Notes under the pieces: model-generated
What the model was told of the DNA's origin: nothing
Database searches by the model: none
What the model saw: the letters and a program-made list of their open reading frames with translations, nothing else
Made by a program: the position numbers and the translations under genes
Source of the DNA: Streptomyces sp. NRRL S-340
GTDB lineage: Bacteria > Actinomycetota > Actinomycetes > Streptomycetales > Streptomycetaceae
DNA length: 64,000 nucleotides
Assembly (NCBI RefSeq): GCF_000720185.1
Contig: NZ_JOIY01000012.1
Location: forward strand, 1-64,000
Direction: 5' to 3'
In this document: positions 1-9,416 of the stretch, piece by piece
Numbering within the stretch: position 1 is the stretch's first letter
Layout: the number at the start of each line of letters is the position of its first letter

Positions 1-1799
1 CCCGCCGACGCCCCGACGGCACCCTCGAATACCTCGGACGCACCGACGACCAGATCAAACTCCGCGGCTTCCGCATCGAACCCGGCGAGATCGAAGCCGC
101 CCTCACCCACCACCCCACCGTCAAGGAAGCCGCCGTCACCGTGGCCGCCGACGACGGCACCGCCCGGCTGGTCGCCCTGGTCGCGCTCGGCTCCGGCTCC
201 CCGCACGGCGGTCCGGCCGACGGCGGCCGGGAGGCCCAGGTCGAGGACTGGAACGCGGTCTTCGAGACGACCCACGCCGACGCCACCGACGGTGAACTCA
301 CCTTCAACATCAAGGGCTGGAACGACAGCCTCACCGGTGAGCCGATCCCCGAGGAACACATGCGGGAGTGGGTCGACACCACTGTCGCCCGCCTCCTGGA
401 CGGGCCGGCCGGCCGCGTCCTGGAGATCGGCTGCGGCACCGGACTGCTCATGTGGCGGCTGCTGCCGCACGTCACCGAGTACACCGGCACCGACTTCTCG
501 CGGCCCGCCGTGGAGTGGCTCCGGGACGGACTGCGCCGACGTCCCGCGCAGCGGGCGCGGCTGCACCACCGCGAGGCCACCGACTTCACCGGTGTCGGCG
601 CCGCGTCCACCGACCTCGTCGTCATCAACTCGGTCGTCCAGTACTTTCCAGACCGCGCCTATCTCGACGCCGTCCTGGACCGGGCCGTCGACGCCACGGC
701 CGGCCAGGGGCGCGTCTTCGTCGGAGACGTACGCAACCTCGCCCTCGCCCCGCAGTTCTACACCCGTCAGGCCCTCGCTCACGCCGGCCCCGGTGCCACG
801 GCGCAGGACGTGGCCCGCGCCGCCGCGGAACTCGCGAGCCGGGACAGCGAGTTGCTGGTGTCGCCCGAGTACTTCACCGCGCTCGCCGCCCGCTCGCCCC
901 GCGTCACCGGCGTCGAGGTCCTGCCCCGCCGGGGGCGGCACCGCAACGAGATGAGCCTGTACCGTTACGACGTGGTGCTGCACGTGGGCGACCGCCCGGC
1001 CGCCCCGGAGGCGGAGGCGGTCACCTGGGGCGACCAGGTGCACGACCTCGCGTCGCTGTCCGCCCGCCTGGACGGCGGGGGCCCGGACGCCCTGCTCGTG
1101 CGCGGCGTCCCCAACGCCCGCCTGACCCGCGACAACGAGCTGCTCCGGATGCCCGCGGATGCGACGGCCGTCGACCCCGAGCACCTGTGGGCGCTGGCGG
1201 ACTCCACCCCCTACCGGGTGAGCGTCAGCTGGGCCGGCGCCGATCCGCGAGGCGCGATGGACGTCCTGCTGGTCAGGAAGGGCGCCCACGACGGCCGTCC
1301 GCTGCTCGTTCCCCACCCCGCGCCGAAGCCGTCGGCCCGGCTGACGAACACGCCGACCCGGCACCGGCGTACGACCGAAGAGCAATCGGCCGCCGAGGGA
1401 CTGCGTTCCTGGCTCGCCGGACGACTGCCCGCGCACCTGCTGCCCGCGCGGATCATCGAGGTGGACGCGCTGCCCCGCACCGGCACCGGAAAGCTCGACC
1501 GCGGCGCACTCGGCGGGCTGGTCACCACAGGGCGAACCGCCGCACAGAGCGACAACGCCGCCGCAGCACCCCGTACCGGCCTCGAACAGACCCTGGCCGA
1601 CGCGTGGGCGCAGGTGCTCGGCCTCCCCGGCATCGGCGTGCACGACAACTTCTTCGCCTTGGGCGGGGACTCCCTCCTCGCCGTCAGGGCCGTCGCCCGG
1701 TGCCGCCAGGCCGGCGTCCAGCTGACCGTCCGGCAGTTGCTGAGCCAACAGACCGTCGCCGCGCTGGCGGCAGCCCTCGACGAGGAGAACCATGACTGA
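1..1799 (+). CDS. NRPS C-terminal part: A domain with inserted N-methyltransferase, then carrier (T) domain; 5' truncated by window
   Basis: The reading frame is open from the window edge (first full codon at base 3), so the protein starts upstream. Visible residues 4-31 carry adenylation cores A7/A8 ([11 protein letters not shown], then [13 protein letters not shown]). An SAM-dependent methyltransferase follows with glycine-rich motif I (VLEIGCGTG, near base 420); insertion between A8 and A9 is typical of NRPS N-methyltransferases. The adenylation domain resumes and ends with A10 ([10 protein letters not shown], near base 1475). A carrier domain with GGDS (Ser near base 1672) closes the protein. 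There is no condensation, thioesterase or reductase domain after the carrier, so this is not an ordinary terminal module. The stop overlaps the next gene by 8 bases. It activates an amino acid as an adenylate, tethers it to phosphopantetheine and probably N-methylates it. Substrate-specificity residues lie outside the window. Confidence 0.93.
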   Translation, partial: RRRPDGTLEYLGRTDDQIKLRGFRIEPGEIEAALTHHPTVKEAAVTVAADDGTARLVALVALGSGSPHGGPADGGREAQVEDWNAVFETTHADATDGELTFNIKGWNDSLTGEPIPEEHMREWVDTTVARLLDGPAGRVLEIGCGTGLLMWRLLPHVTEYTGTDFSRPAVEWLRDGLRRRPAQRARLHHREATDFTGVGAASTDLVVINSVVQYFPDRAYLDAVLDRAVDATAGQGRVFVGDVRNLALAPQFYTRQALAHAGPGATAQDVARAAAELASRDSELLVSPEYFTALAARSPRVTGVEVLPRRGRHRNEMSLYRYDVVLHVGDRPAAPEAEAVTWGDQVHDLASLSARLDGGGPDALLVRGVPNARLTRDNELLRMPADATAVDPEHLWALADSTPYRVSVSWAGADPRGAMDVLLVRKGAHDGRPLLVPHPAPKPSARLTNTPTRHRRTTEEQSAAEGLRSWLAGRLPAHLLPARIIEVDALPRTGTGKLDRGALGGLVTTGRTAAQSDNAAAAPRTGLEQTLADAWAQVLGLPGIGVHDNFFALGGDSLLAVRAVARCRQAGVQLTVRQLLSQQTVAALAAALDEENHD

Positions 1800-2805
1800 C
1801 CCTCAGCTGCGTACCGTCGCACTCACCGAGGAGGAGAACGCGGAGGTCGACGACCTGTTGCGCACCCTGTCCGGGGTACCGGTCGACTCCACCGTCGAGC
1901 TGCTGCACCGCACCCGCCTCGCAGCACAGCGCCTGCCGCTGCGCATCCGCACCGAACTGACCGCGATGCGGCTCTACGACAGCCCGCGCGCCCTGGTGGT
2001 CACCGGCTTCGGCATCGACGACGACCGGATCGGACCGACCCCCGCGGCCCGCCCCGCCCCGGATCCGGAGCGGACCCGGAACGAGGAACTGCTGCTCCTG
2101 CTGCACGCGGCCCTGCTCGGCGAGGCGTTCGGCTGGGCCACCCAGCAGAACGGCCGGCTCGTGCACGACGTACTGCCCGTCCCCGGCGAGGAGACCGAGC
2201 AGATGGGCTCCAGCAGCAAGGCCGAACTGCTGTGGCACACCGAGGACGCCTTCCACCCCCTGCGCTGCGACTACGTGGGCCTGCTGTGCCTGCGCAACCA
2301 CCAGGGTGCCGCGACCACGCTGGGCTGGCCCGACCTGTCCCGGCTCACCGCCGAGGACCGGGCCACGCTCCTCGAACCGCGCTATCTGATCCGCCCCGAC
2401 ACCTCGCACACGCCCGAGCAGAACGCGGCGGCCGCACAGTCCCACGACCGGTTCGCGGCGATCGCCGAGATGGACGACGCTCCCGAGCGCGTCGCCGTCC
2501 TGTTCGGCGCCCCCGACGAACCCTATCTGCGGATCGACCCGGCCTACATGAGCCCGGCGCCCGGGGACGCGGCCGCCCGGCGGGCGTACGACGCCATCGC
2601 CGCGCTCATCGAGGACGGACTGCGGCACGTCACCCTGGACGCGGGCTCGCTGCTGCTCGTCGACAACTACCAGGCCGTGCACGGCCGCAAGCCGTTCGCC
2701 GCCGCCTACGACGGCCGCGATCGCTGGCTCAAGCGCGTCAACATCACCCGCGATCTGCGCCGCTCCCGGTCCGCCCGGCAGTCGGCCACCTCGCTGCTGG
2801 TGTGA
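1792..2805 (+). CDS. Fe(II)/2-oxoglutarate amino-acid hydroxylase, AsnO/VioC (clavaminate synthase-like) family
   Basis: 337 aa. The segment around residues 139-165 ([17 protein letters not shown]) has the HxE iron-binding pair His149/Glu151, and the distal ligand is probably His297 in AVHGRKPF. Length and motif wording match the AsnO/VioC group, which beta-hydroxylates free Asn or Arg for peptide antibiotics such as CDA and viomycin. The start overlaps the NRPS stop, implying translational coupling. With the Asn/Asp-like code in the A-T protein downstream, Asn is the most economical substrate, but substrate cannot be read from motifs alone. A second, differently built oxygenase lies at 7397-8371, so two hydroxylations may occur in the pathway. 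Confidence 0.88.
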   Translation: MTDPQLRTVALTEEENAEVDDLLRTLSGVPVDSTVELLHRTRLAAQRLPLRIRTELTAMRLYDSPRALVVTGFGIDDDRIGPTPAARPAPDPERTRNEELLLLLHAALLGEAFGWATQQNGRLVHDVLPVPGEETEQMGSSSKAELLWHTEDAFHPLRCDYVGLLCLRNHQGAATTLGWPDLSRLTAEDRATLLEPRYLIRPDTSHTPEQNAAAAQSHDRFAAIAEMDDAPERVAVLFGAPDEPYLRIDPAYMSPAPGDAAARRAYDAIAALIEDGLRHVTLDAGSLLLVDNYQAVHGRKPFAAAYDGRDRWLKRVNITRDLRRSRSARQSATSLLV

Positions 2806-2817
2806 GGGACGGCCGCC

Positions 2818-3564
2818 ATGGACTTCCCGCTCACCCGCATCAACCCCTGGTACAGCGGCGGCTGCGACGGCCCGCCCCGGGTGCGGCTGTGCGCGCTGCC
2901 CTACGCGGGCGGCACCGCCGCCGTCTTCAAGGACTGGCCCGCCGCGCTGCCCTCCGGAGTGGAGCTGCTCACCGCCCATCTGCCGGGCCGTGGCGACCGG
3001 TTCGCCGAACCGCCCCTGGCCACCGTGGAGGAGACCGCCGAGCAGCTGTGCGCGGCGCTGCCTGCCGGTGACGTGCCCACGGTCGTGTTCGGCCACAGCA
3101 TGGGCGCCCTGCTGGGGTACGAACTGGCGGCGCGGCTCGCGGCCCGGGACCGGGCCCCGAGCCTGCTCATCGCCGCCGGCTGCCGTCCCCCGCACGTCCC
3201 GCCGGACGGCTCCGGCCCAGCGACGCCGGACGAGCTGGCCGCCACGCTCCGGGACGAACGGCCTTGGGACGAGGCCCTGCTGGACGAGGAACTCAGGGAA
3301 GCGGTGCTGCCCACCCTGGTCGCCGACATCGCGGCCGGTGACCGCTACCACCGCCCGCGGCCCTGCGCGCTCGACCTGCCGCTGAAGGTCTACATCGCCG
3401 CCGCCGACGACGGGACCGACTGGCGCACCACCCTGGGCTGGCGCGCGTGCACCACGCGGGACTGCGAGGTCGTCGTCCTGCCCGGCGGCCACTACTTCGT
3501 GGAGACCGAGCGCGCGGCCGTCCTCGCCCGCCTGGCCGCGGACCTCGCCGAGGTGACGGCATGA
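2818..3564 (+). CDS. Type II thioesterase (stand-alone editing thioesterase)
   Basis: 248 aa alpha/beta hydrolase. GHSMGA near residue 98 is the nucleophile elbow and GGHYFV near residue 222 supplies the catalytic His. The N-terminal LCALPYAGGTAAVF segment and LPGRGDR are typical of TEII proteins that hydrolyse mis-primed or stalled acyl groups from carrier domains. It lies 12 bases after the hydroxylase and its stop overlaps the exporter start in an ATGA, so it belongs to the NRPS operon. No integrated TE domain is visible, so a role in product release cannot be excluded, though TEII wording favours editing. Confidence 0.92.
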   Translation: MDFPLTRINPWYSGGCDGPPRVRLCALPYAGGTAAVFKDWPAALPSGVELLTAHLPGRGDRFAEPPLATVEETAEQLCAALPAGDVPTVVFGHSMGALLGYELAARLAARDRAPSLLIAAGCRPPHVPPDGSGPATPDELAATLRDERPWDEALLDEELREAVLPTLVADIAAGDRYHRPRPCALDLPLKVYIAAADDGTDWRTTLGWRACTTRDCEVVVLPGGHYFVETERAAVLARLAADLAEVTA

Positions 3565-4844
3565 GCACGCAAGCCGACGCCAGGCCCACCTACCTCGCGG
3601 TGCTGGCCGTGCGCGAGGCCCGCTCGCCGCTCCTCGGCAGCTGCCTGGCCCGCATGTCCTTCGCCGTGCTGCCGCTGTCGCTGCTGCTGTCGGTCCGCGA
3701 CGCGACCGGGTCCTTCGCCGTCGCCGGACTCACCTCCGGCGCGCTGTCGGCCACCCTCACCGTGTTCGCGCCCGCCCGCGCCCGCCTGATCGACCGCAAG
3801 GGCTCACGGACCGGGCTGATCTGGCTGACCGTCCCCTATCTGCTGGGACTCGCCGCGCTGATCACGCTCGCCGAAGCCGGGGCACCCACCGCGGCGCTGC
3901 TCGTCGCGGCCGCGGCCGCGGGTGTGTTCGCGCCGCCGCTCGGGCCGACCATGCGCGTCCTGTGGGCCAAGATCCTGCACGGCCGCCAGCCCCTGCTGCA
4001 CACCGCCTACGCCCTCGACTCGGTCACCGAGGAAGTGGTGTTCACCCTGGGGCCGCTGCTGGCGGGCGGTCTGATCGCGGTCGCCGCGCCCCTCGCTTCG
4101 ATGATCACGGTCATGGTGCTGATCGCGGCCGGAACCGTCTGCTTCGTGCTGTCCGCCGCGACCGCCGCCGTCCCCGCCTCGGACCGGCCCGACGAGGACC
4201 GGCCGCACGGCCGGCCCATGGCGCTGCCCGGGATGCGCACGATCGTGCTGTCCTTCGGCGGGGTGGGCCTGGTCGTCGGCGTGCTCCAGGTCGTGCTGCC
4301 GTTCATCGCCGACCGGGCGGGCTCGCCCGGCGCGGGCGGCGTCCTGCTGGCTCTGCTGTCGGCGGGCAGCGCGGTCGGCGGCCTCGCCTACGGGCGGATC
4401 GGCTGGCGCTCCACACCGGTGCAACGCTTCGCGGTGCTCGTCACCGGGTTCACGCTGACGGTGCTGCCCCTGTGCCTGACCGGGAACCCCCTGCCGGCCG
4501 GGGCGTTCGCCTTCCTCGTGGGACTGTGTCTGGCTCCGCTGTTCACCACCGCCTACCTGCTGGTCAACGACCTGGTGACGGCGTCGAGGACCGCTCCGAC
4601 CGAGGCCAACACATGGGTGTCCACGGCCAACAACGGAGGGTTCGCCGCGGGCAGCGCCGCCGCCGGTGTGCTGCTCGACTCCCAGGGCCCCGCCCTCACC
4701 GTCACCGCAGCGTTCGCCGTGGCCGCCGCGACCGCCGTCACGACCGTGGTGCGCCGCCGGACCCTGGTCCTCGAAGCCGGCGACACCGAACCGGCCGCCG
4801 CCGCACCCGTCGACCGCACCGCACCCGCCGAAGCCGAGGAGTGA
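3561..4844 (+). CDS. MFS transporter, probable peptide-product exporter
   Basis: 427 aa from the ATG overlapping the thioesterase stop. About 12 hydrophobic segments run across the protein, with a charged central loop (DRPDEDRPHGRP) between the halves and an Ala/Pro-rich C-terminal tail. The family moves small molecules by proton antiport across the cytoplasmic membrane. Its position inside the NRPS operon points to export of, or self-protection against, the product. The longer open frame beginning at 3447 lies within the thioesterase gene and was not used. Confidence 0.9.
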   Translation: MSTQADARPTYLAVLAVREARSPLLGSCLARMSFAVLPLSLLLSVRDATGSFAVAGLTSGALSATLTVFAPARARLIDRKGSRTGLIWLTVPYLLGLAALITLAEAGAPTAALLVAAAAAGVFAPPLGPTMRVLWAKILHGRQPLLHTAYALDSVTEEVVFTLGPLLAGGLIAVAAPLASMITVMVLIAAGTVCFVLSAATAAVPASDRPDEDRPHGRPMALPGMRTIVLSFGGVGLVVGVLQVVLPFIADRAGSPGAGGVLLALLSAGSAVGGLAYGRIGWRSTPVQRFAVLVTGFTLTVLPLCLTGNPLPAGAFAFLVGLCLAPLFTTAYLLVNDLVTASRTAPTEANTWVSTANNGGFAAGSAAAGVLLDSQGPALTVTAAFAVAAATAVTTVVRRRTLVLEAGDTEPAAAAPVDRTAPAEAEE

Positions 4845-4851
4845 ACCGATC

Positions 4852-5667
4852 GTGTCCGAGAACGCGGCGAACTGGTCGCGCATACGCACAGGGGACGCAC
4901 CCGTCGTACTCGCCGTCGACTTCTACGGGACGGGCCGCCAGGAGGCCACCTTCAGCCACCTGTGCGACCTGCTCCCCGACCCGGTCGAGGTCTGGCACGC
5001 GGTCGCGCCCACCCCGGACGGCGACTGGTCCGCCGCCACCGGCGCCGGCTATCTGCGCTGGTGGACGGAGGGGCTCGACACGGTCCTGGCGGGGCAGCCG
5101 CCGCGGGCCGTCGTCGGCTACTGCGCCGGCGGCGTTTTCGCCTCGGCCCTCGCCGACATCCTCGGCGAACGGGACGGCCACCGGCCACAGGTCGTGCTGT
5201 TCAATCCCGGCGCACCCGGCGTCGCCACCCTCACCCGCGACTTCCGCGGCCTCGTCGCCGGCATGGACGTCCTCACGGACGAGGAGCGCACCGGTCTGCT
5301 GGCCGAGATGACCGCGATCCAGCAGGCGCACGCTCCCGACGCACTGGTCCCGGTCGCCGAGCAGTACGCCGCCCTGTACAGGAAGGGCTGCGACATGCTC
5401 TGCGAACGGCTCGGGGTGGACGCCTCCCTCGGCGCCGAACTGGCCGCCATCCTCGACTCCTACCTGGCCTATCTGACGGCGGCGCTCGACGTGCCGCCCG
5501 CCCCGCAGTGGCGCACCGCCACCTCGCTCACCTCCCGTGAGCACCGGGGTGCCGGCTTCACCGACACCGAGCACGGCTTCGACGTCGCCCGCGCCGATCT
5601 GCTGAACTCCCCGCGGGTCGCCGACGCGCTGGCCGCGCTCCTTCGCGAACACGAGGCGAGCCGATGA
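4852..5667 (+). CDS. Alpha/beta-hydrolase-fold protein with Cys nucleophile; candidate aminoacyl shuttle (SyrC/CmaE-like)
   Basis: 271 aa from GTG 4852, chosen because GAGGAG lies about 10 bases upstream and the open frame before it is inside the MFS gene. The nucleophile elbow reads GYCAGG with Cys91 where thioesterases have Ser. A C-terminal EHGFD supplies a plausible catalytic His. In established systems (SyrC, CmaE) Cys-containing members of this fold transfer a tailored aminoacyl group between carrier domains rather than hydrolysing it. It sits directly before a free-standing A-T didomain whose ATG overlaps its stop, the expected donor partner. Function is inferred from the Cys, fold and context; an unusual thioesterase remains possible. 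Confidence 0.72.
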   Translation: MSENAANWSRIRTGDAPVVLAVDFYGTGRQEATFSHLCDLLPDPVEVWHAVAPTPDGDWSAATGAGYLRWWTEGLDTVLAGQPPRAVVGYCAGGVFASALADILGERDGHRPQVVLFNPGAPGVATLTRDFRGLVAGMDVLTDEERTGLLAEMTAIQQAHAPDALVPVAEQYAALYRKGCDMLCERLGVDASLGAELAAILDSYLAYLTAALDVPPAPQWRTATSLTSREHRGAGFTDTEHGFDVARADLLNSPRVADALAALLREHEASR

Positions 5668-7400
5668 CCCTGGCCCTGCGCGACGCCTTCCTCGACCAGG
5701 CCGCCCGGACCCCTGACGCCGAGGCCGTCGTCCACGGCGACAGAGTGTGGACGTACCGCGAACTGGAACGGCGTGCCGCGCGCATCGCCCGGACGCTGGC
5801 CGCGCGCGGCGCGGGCCCCCGCACGCTGGTGGCGGTGCGTCTGGCGCCCGGCCCCGAGCTGGTCGCCGCGCTCCTCGCGGTCACGCTGACGGGGGCGGGC
5901 TACGTACCGCTCTCCGACGACGACCCGCAGGACCGGCAGCGGCACATCCTCGACGACTGCGCCGCCGCGCTGCTGCTGGCCGAGCGCCCCTCGGACGACG
6001 GACGCACCCTCACCCTGGACGAGGCGTCGGCGCCCGCCCGCCCGTTCGACGCGGCTCCCGTGAGGGCCGGTGATCCGGCCTACGTGATCTACACTTCCGG
6101 CTCCACCGGCCGGCCCAAAGGCGTGCTGGTCGAGCAGGGCGCCCTCGGCACCTATCTGGCGCAGGCCCGCGCGCGCTACGGCGGGCTGGCCGGACGGACG
6201 GTGCTGCACTCCTCGGTGTCGTTCGACATGGCGGTGACCAGCCTGTGGGGCCCGCTCGTGAGCGGCGGCACGATCCACGTCCTGGACCTCAGGGCGATCG
6301 CATCCGGCGAACAGCCGCCGCCCGCCGGCTCGGCACGCCCCGCCTTCCTCAAGATCACCCCGTCGCATCTGCCCCTGCTGAGCCTGCTCCCGGACTCCTG
6401 CCTGCCCACCGGGCAGCTCGTGATCGGCGGCGAGGCGCTGACCGGTTCCGCCCTCGGGCACTGGCGCGCCGCGCACCCCGACGTCACCGTCGTCAACGAG
6501 TACGGGCCCACCGAGGCGACCGTCGGCTGCTGCGCACACGTCCTGCGCCCCGGCGAGGCCGTAGGTCCCGGTGCCGTCCCCATCGGGCGGGCGTTCGCGG
6601 GCACACGCCTGTACGTGCTCGACGCGCGGGGCGAACGCGTCGCCACGGGCGCCGTGGGTGAACTGCACATCGCCGGACAGCAGTTGGCGCGCGGTTACCT
6701 CGGTCGCGCGGAACTGACCGACGAACGCTTCGTGCCGGACCCGTTCGCCTCCGACGGCTCCCGGATGTACCGGACCGGCGACCTGGTGCGCGAACGCCCC
6801 GACGGCGACCTCGAGTACCTCGGACGCGCGGACGAGCAGCTGAAGGTCTCCGGGTACCGGATCGAGCCCGGCGAGATCGAGGCCATGCTCCGCACCCACG
6901 CGGGCGTGCGGGACTGCGCGGTCGTCGCGGTCGGCCGGGCGGACGCCCGTCGGCTCGTCACCTACGTGGTTCCGGGCCCCGGCGCCCCGCCCGACGTCGC
7001 CGCGCTGGCGCGGTACGCGGCCGGGAAGCTGCCGCCGTACATGGTGCCGTCGGCGTTCGTCACGGTACCCGGACTGCCGCTCTCCCCCAGTGGGAAACTC
7101 GACCGTGCGGCGCTGCCCGAACCCCCTGCGCAGGAGGCCGCACCCGGTGCCCGCAGCCCGGCCGAGACCGTGCTGTGCGAGCTGCTGGCGCAGTCCCTGG
7201 GTGTCCCGGAGATCGACGCCGGCACCGACTTCGTGGCAGCCGGCGGGAGCAGCATCACCGCGCTGAAGCTGGTCGCCGGTGCCCGCAGGGCCGGGATCCG
7301 TCTCGAACTCACCACCGTCCTGCGCGAACGCACGGTGCGACGCATCCTCGCGGCCCAGCCGGACGCCGCCCCGCTCATCGCCGAAGGAGCGCCCGAATGA
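5664..7400 (+). CDS. Stand-alone NRPS adenylation-carrier (A-T) didomain, predicted Asn/Asp type
   Basis: 578 aa. A3 is YTSGSTGRPKG, A5 NEYGPTE, A7 YRTGDLVRE, A8 [12 protein letters not shown] and A10 GKLDR, followed by a carrier domain with AGGSS. There is no condensation or termination domain. Aligning by eye to the GrsA pocket gives D-M-T-K-V-G-E-V-G-K, close to the published Asn (DLTKLGEVGK) and Asp (DLTKVGHIGK) codes. It therefore probably loads Asn or Asp (or a hydroxy form) onto its own carrier in the cytoplasm. It overlaps the genes on both sides by ATGA junctions; the next gene is a SyrP-like oxygenase that may act on the loaded carrier. Confidence 0.92.
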   Translation: MTLALRDAFLDQAARTPDAEAVVHGDRVWTYRELERRAARIARTLAARGAGPRTLVAVRLAPGPELVAALLAVTLTGAGYVPLSDDDPQDRQRHILDDCAAALLLAERPSDDGRTLTLDEASAPARPFDAAPVRAGDPAYVIYTSGSTGRPKGVLVEQGALGTYLAQARARYGGLAGRTVLHSSVSFDMAVTSLWGPLVSGGTIHVLDLRAIASGEQPPPAGSARPAFLKITPSHLPLLSLLPDSCLPTGQLVIGGEALTGSALGHWRAAHPDVTVVNEYGPTEATVGCCAHVLRPGEAVGPGAVPIGRAFAGTRLYVLDARGERVATGAVGELHIAGQQLARGYLGRAELTDERFVPDPFASDGSRMYRTGDLVRERPDGDLEYLGRADEQLKVSGYRIEPGEIEAMLRTHAGVRDCAVVAVGRADARRLVTYVVPGPGAPPDVAALARYAAGKLPPYMVPSAFVTVPGLPLSPSGKLDRAALPEPPAQEAAPGARSPAETVLCELLAQSLGVPEIDAGTDFVAAGGSSITALKLVAGARRAGIRLELTTVLRERTVRRILAAQPDAAPLIAEGAPE

Positions 7401-8371
7401 CCTGGCCAGTAACGCTCACGCCCCTCGGCGGGATCTCTCCCCGGCCCCGCGGCGAGGGACTCACCACCGGCGCCGAATACGACCTGGGGCCGCTCGGCGA
7501 CGCGGGCCCCGACTGGGTGCGCTCCCACGGCCCGCGACTGCGCGAGCGCCTCGCCACCGACGGACTGATCCTGCTGCACGGCCTGCGCACCGACGGCGAC
7601 GGCGTCGACGGTTTCCACGACGTGGTCGGGGCCGTCGGCGGCGACCTGCTGCGCTACACCGAGCGGTCCACCCCGCGCAGAGCGGTCAAGGGGAACATCT
7701 ACACCTCGACCGAGTACCCTGCCGACCAGCCCATCCCGATGCACAACGAGAGTTCCTACGCGGCGAGTTGGCCGTCCACGGTGTACTTCTTCTGCCACAC
7801 CGCGCCGGGCTCCGGCGGCGCCACGCCGATCGCCGACAGCCGCGTCGTCCTCGACCTGATCCCGGCCGAGGTCAGAGAGCGGTTCGCCAAGGGGGTCGTC
7901 TACACCCGTACGTTCCGCGCTGACATGGGACTGAGCTGGCAGGAGGCGTTCCAGACCGAGGACCGGGCCGACGTCGAAGCCCACTGCCGCACGCACGGCC
8001 AGGAGTTCTCCTGGGACGGAGACGTCCTGCGCACCCGCCACCACCGCCCGGCCACCGCCGTCGACCCGGGCACCGGGGCCGAGGTCTGGTTCAACCAGGC
8101 CCACCTGTTCCACCTGTCCAGCCTGGAGCCGGACCTGCGCGAAGTGCTCCTGGAGACATACGGCCAGGACGGTCTGCCCCGCAACGCCCTGCTCGGCGAC
8201 GGCAGTCCGATCCCCGACGCCGATCTGGCGGCCGTCCGCGCCGCCTACGACCGTGCCTCGCTCGCGCTGCCCTGGCGGCAGGGCGACATCATGCTCGTCG
8301 GCAATGTGCGGATGGCACACGGCCGCGAGCCCTTCACCGGCGAGCGCCACATTCTCGTCGCGATGACCTGA
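7397..8371 (+). CDS. SyrP/TauD-family Fe(II)/2-oxoglutarate oxygenase, probable carrier-bound amino-acid beta-hydroxylase
   Basis: 324 aa from the ATG overlapping the A-T stop; AGGAG lies 8 bases upstream. The block RYTERSTPR...PMHNESSYAASWP contains the iron ligands His116 and Glu118, and His308 in MAHGREPF is the distal ligand followed by an Arg that would bind 2-oxoglutarate. SyrP-type members hydroxylate Asp, or Glu in the kutzneride homologues, while it is tethered to a carrier domain. Adjacency and coupling to the Asn/Asp-like A-T protein fit that. It differs from the AsnO-type enzyme at 1792-2805, so the two are not recent duplicates. Confidence 0.85.
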   Translation: MTWPVTLTPLGGISPRPRGEGLTTGAEYDLGPLGDAGPDWVRSHGPRLRERLATDGLILLHGLRTDGDGVDGFHDVVGAVGGDLLRYTERSTPRRAVKGNIYTSTEYPADQPIPMHNESSYAASWPSTVYFFCHTAPGSGGATPIADSRVVLDLIPAEVRERFAKGVVYTRTFRADMGLSWQEAFQTEDRADVEAHCRTHGQEFSWDGDVLRTRHHRPATAVDPGTGAEVWFNQAHLFHLSSLEPDLREVLLETYGQDGLPRNALLGDGSPIPDADLAAVRAAYDRASLALPWRQGDIMLVGNVRMAHGREPFTGERHILVAMT

Positions 8372-8395
8372 CCCGACCGTCCCTGGAGGACCTCC

Positions 8396-8650
8396 ATGAG
8401 CAACCCCTTCGACGACGAGGACGGCACCTTCCTCGCGCTGCGCAACGAGGAGGGCCAGTACTCGCTGTGGCCGGACGGCTTCGCCGTGCCCGCCGGGTGG
8501 AGCGTCGTGCACGGCCCGGACAGTCACCGCGCCTGCCTGGACCACATCGAACGGACGTGGACGGACATGCGCCCCCGGAGCCTGGCCGTGGCCCTGGACG
8601 GGGCCGACCGGGACACCCTCGCGTCTCGTGCCACCGCACCTGAGCAGTAG
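8396..8650 (+). CDS. MbtH-family NRPS adenylation partner
   Basis: 84 aa. The family signature is nearly complete: [28 protein letters not shown] and WTDMRP. These small proteins bind adenylation domains and are often needed for their solubility or activity. GGAGG precedes the ATG by about 8 bases. It is the last clearly biosynthetic gene of the operon and lies 24 bases after the oxygenase. The protein runs about 15 residues past the usual family end with an unremarkable tail. Confidence 0.96.
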   Translation: MSNPFDDEDGTFLALRNEEGQYSLWPDGFAVPAGWSVVHGPDSHRACLDHIERTWTDMRPRSLAVALDGADRDTLASRATAPEQ

Positions 8651-8833
8651 GGCCACGGCAGGGCGGCCGCTCGGGGCGCATCGGTGCCCCGAACCGCCGC
8701 CGGACCGGCATCACCGGGCTCGCGCCCCGTCCGGCCGCCGGGTGGACCGACCGGCTGAACTTCGGGCGTACGGGCGCGGCCCGCCTCGTGGCGTCCGCCG
8801 CGTCCGCCGGCCTCCGGGCCATAACGTGAGCGC

Positions 8834-9292
8834 ATGGCACAGGAAGTAGCGATCGTGCGGCCGGGCGATGGAGAGGTCATCGAGCTGGGGCCGATCCGGA
8901 TCCGGGTCCTGGAGGACGGCGGCAGGACCGGACACCGGCTCGCGGTGTGCGAGGCGACCCTCGCACCACGCAGCAGCGGGCCGCCCCTGCACCGCCACGC
9001 CGGGCACGACGAAGGCTTCTACGTCCTGTCCGGCACGGTTCGCTTCACCACCGGCGACCGCACATGGGACGCCCCGCCCGGGACCCTGGTCCTCGCGCCC
9101 ACCGACGCGCCGCACACCTTCGCCAACCCCGCCGACGAACCGGCCACCTTCCTGGCCACCTTCACCCCGGACCTGTTCGTGCAGTATTTCCGCGACCTGC
9201 GCGACGCCCTCGCCCAGGGCGAGGAACTCGACGAGCAGCTCGACCGCCGCATCTCCAGCCGCTACGCCACCGCCCCCGTCCACACCCCCTGA
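8834..9292 (+). CDS. Cupin-domain protein
   Basis: 152 aa single-cupin protein. HRHAGHDEGFYVLSGTVRF is cupin motif 1 (metal-binding His/His/Glu) and APTDAPHTFAN is motif 2. It probably binds a divalent metal; the family includes dioxygenases, isomerases and small-molecule sensors, and nothing decides among them. It follows the MbtH gene by about 180 bases, so it may mark the edge of the NRPS cluster or be unrelated. The ribosome-binding site is weak. Confidence 0.82.
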   Translation: MAQEVAIVRPGDGEVIELGPIRIRVLEDGGRTGHRLAVCEATLAPRSSGPPLHRHAGHDEGFYVLSGTVRFTTGDRTWDAPPGTLVLAPTDAPHTFANPADEPATFLATFTPDLFVQYFRDLRDALAQGEELDEQLDRRISSRYATAPVHTP

Positions 9293-9416
9293 CGGGGGCA
9301 GGAGGCACAGTGCCGCTCGCGCGGCTCCTGCGCGCGCGAGGACAGAGGCGCCACCTGCTCCGCGGGGCTCCCGGCGAGCGCTCCGTAGCGCCAGAGCCGC
9401 CGGGCTCCGGGGCTCC

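Noticed and set aside
1684..3492. Long minus-strand open frame opposite the hydroxylase and thioesterase genes
   Set aside because: It mirrors well-supported plus-strand genes, is Gly/Arg/Val-rich without motifs and is a GC-bias artefact. The same applies to similar long frames opposite the BenE-type gene (44449-46164), the amidase (46841-48427) and the aminotransferase/permease (42611-45166).
1..8650. Naming the peptide product (for example an A54145- or syringomycin-like compound)
   Set aside because: Only the cluster end is visible; hydroxylases, MbtH and TEII are shared by many clusters and the condensation modules lie outside the window.
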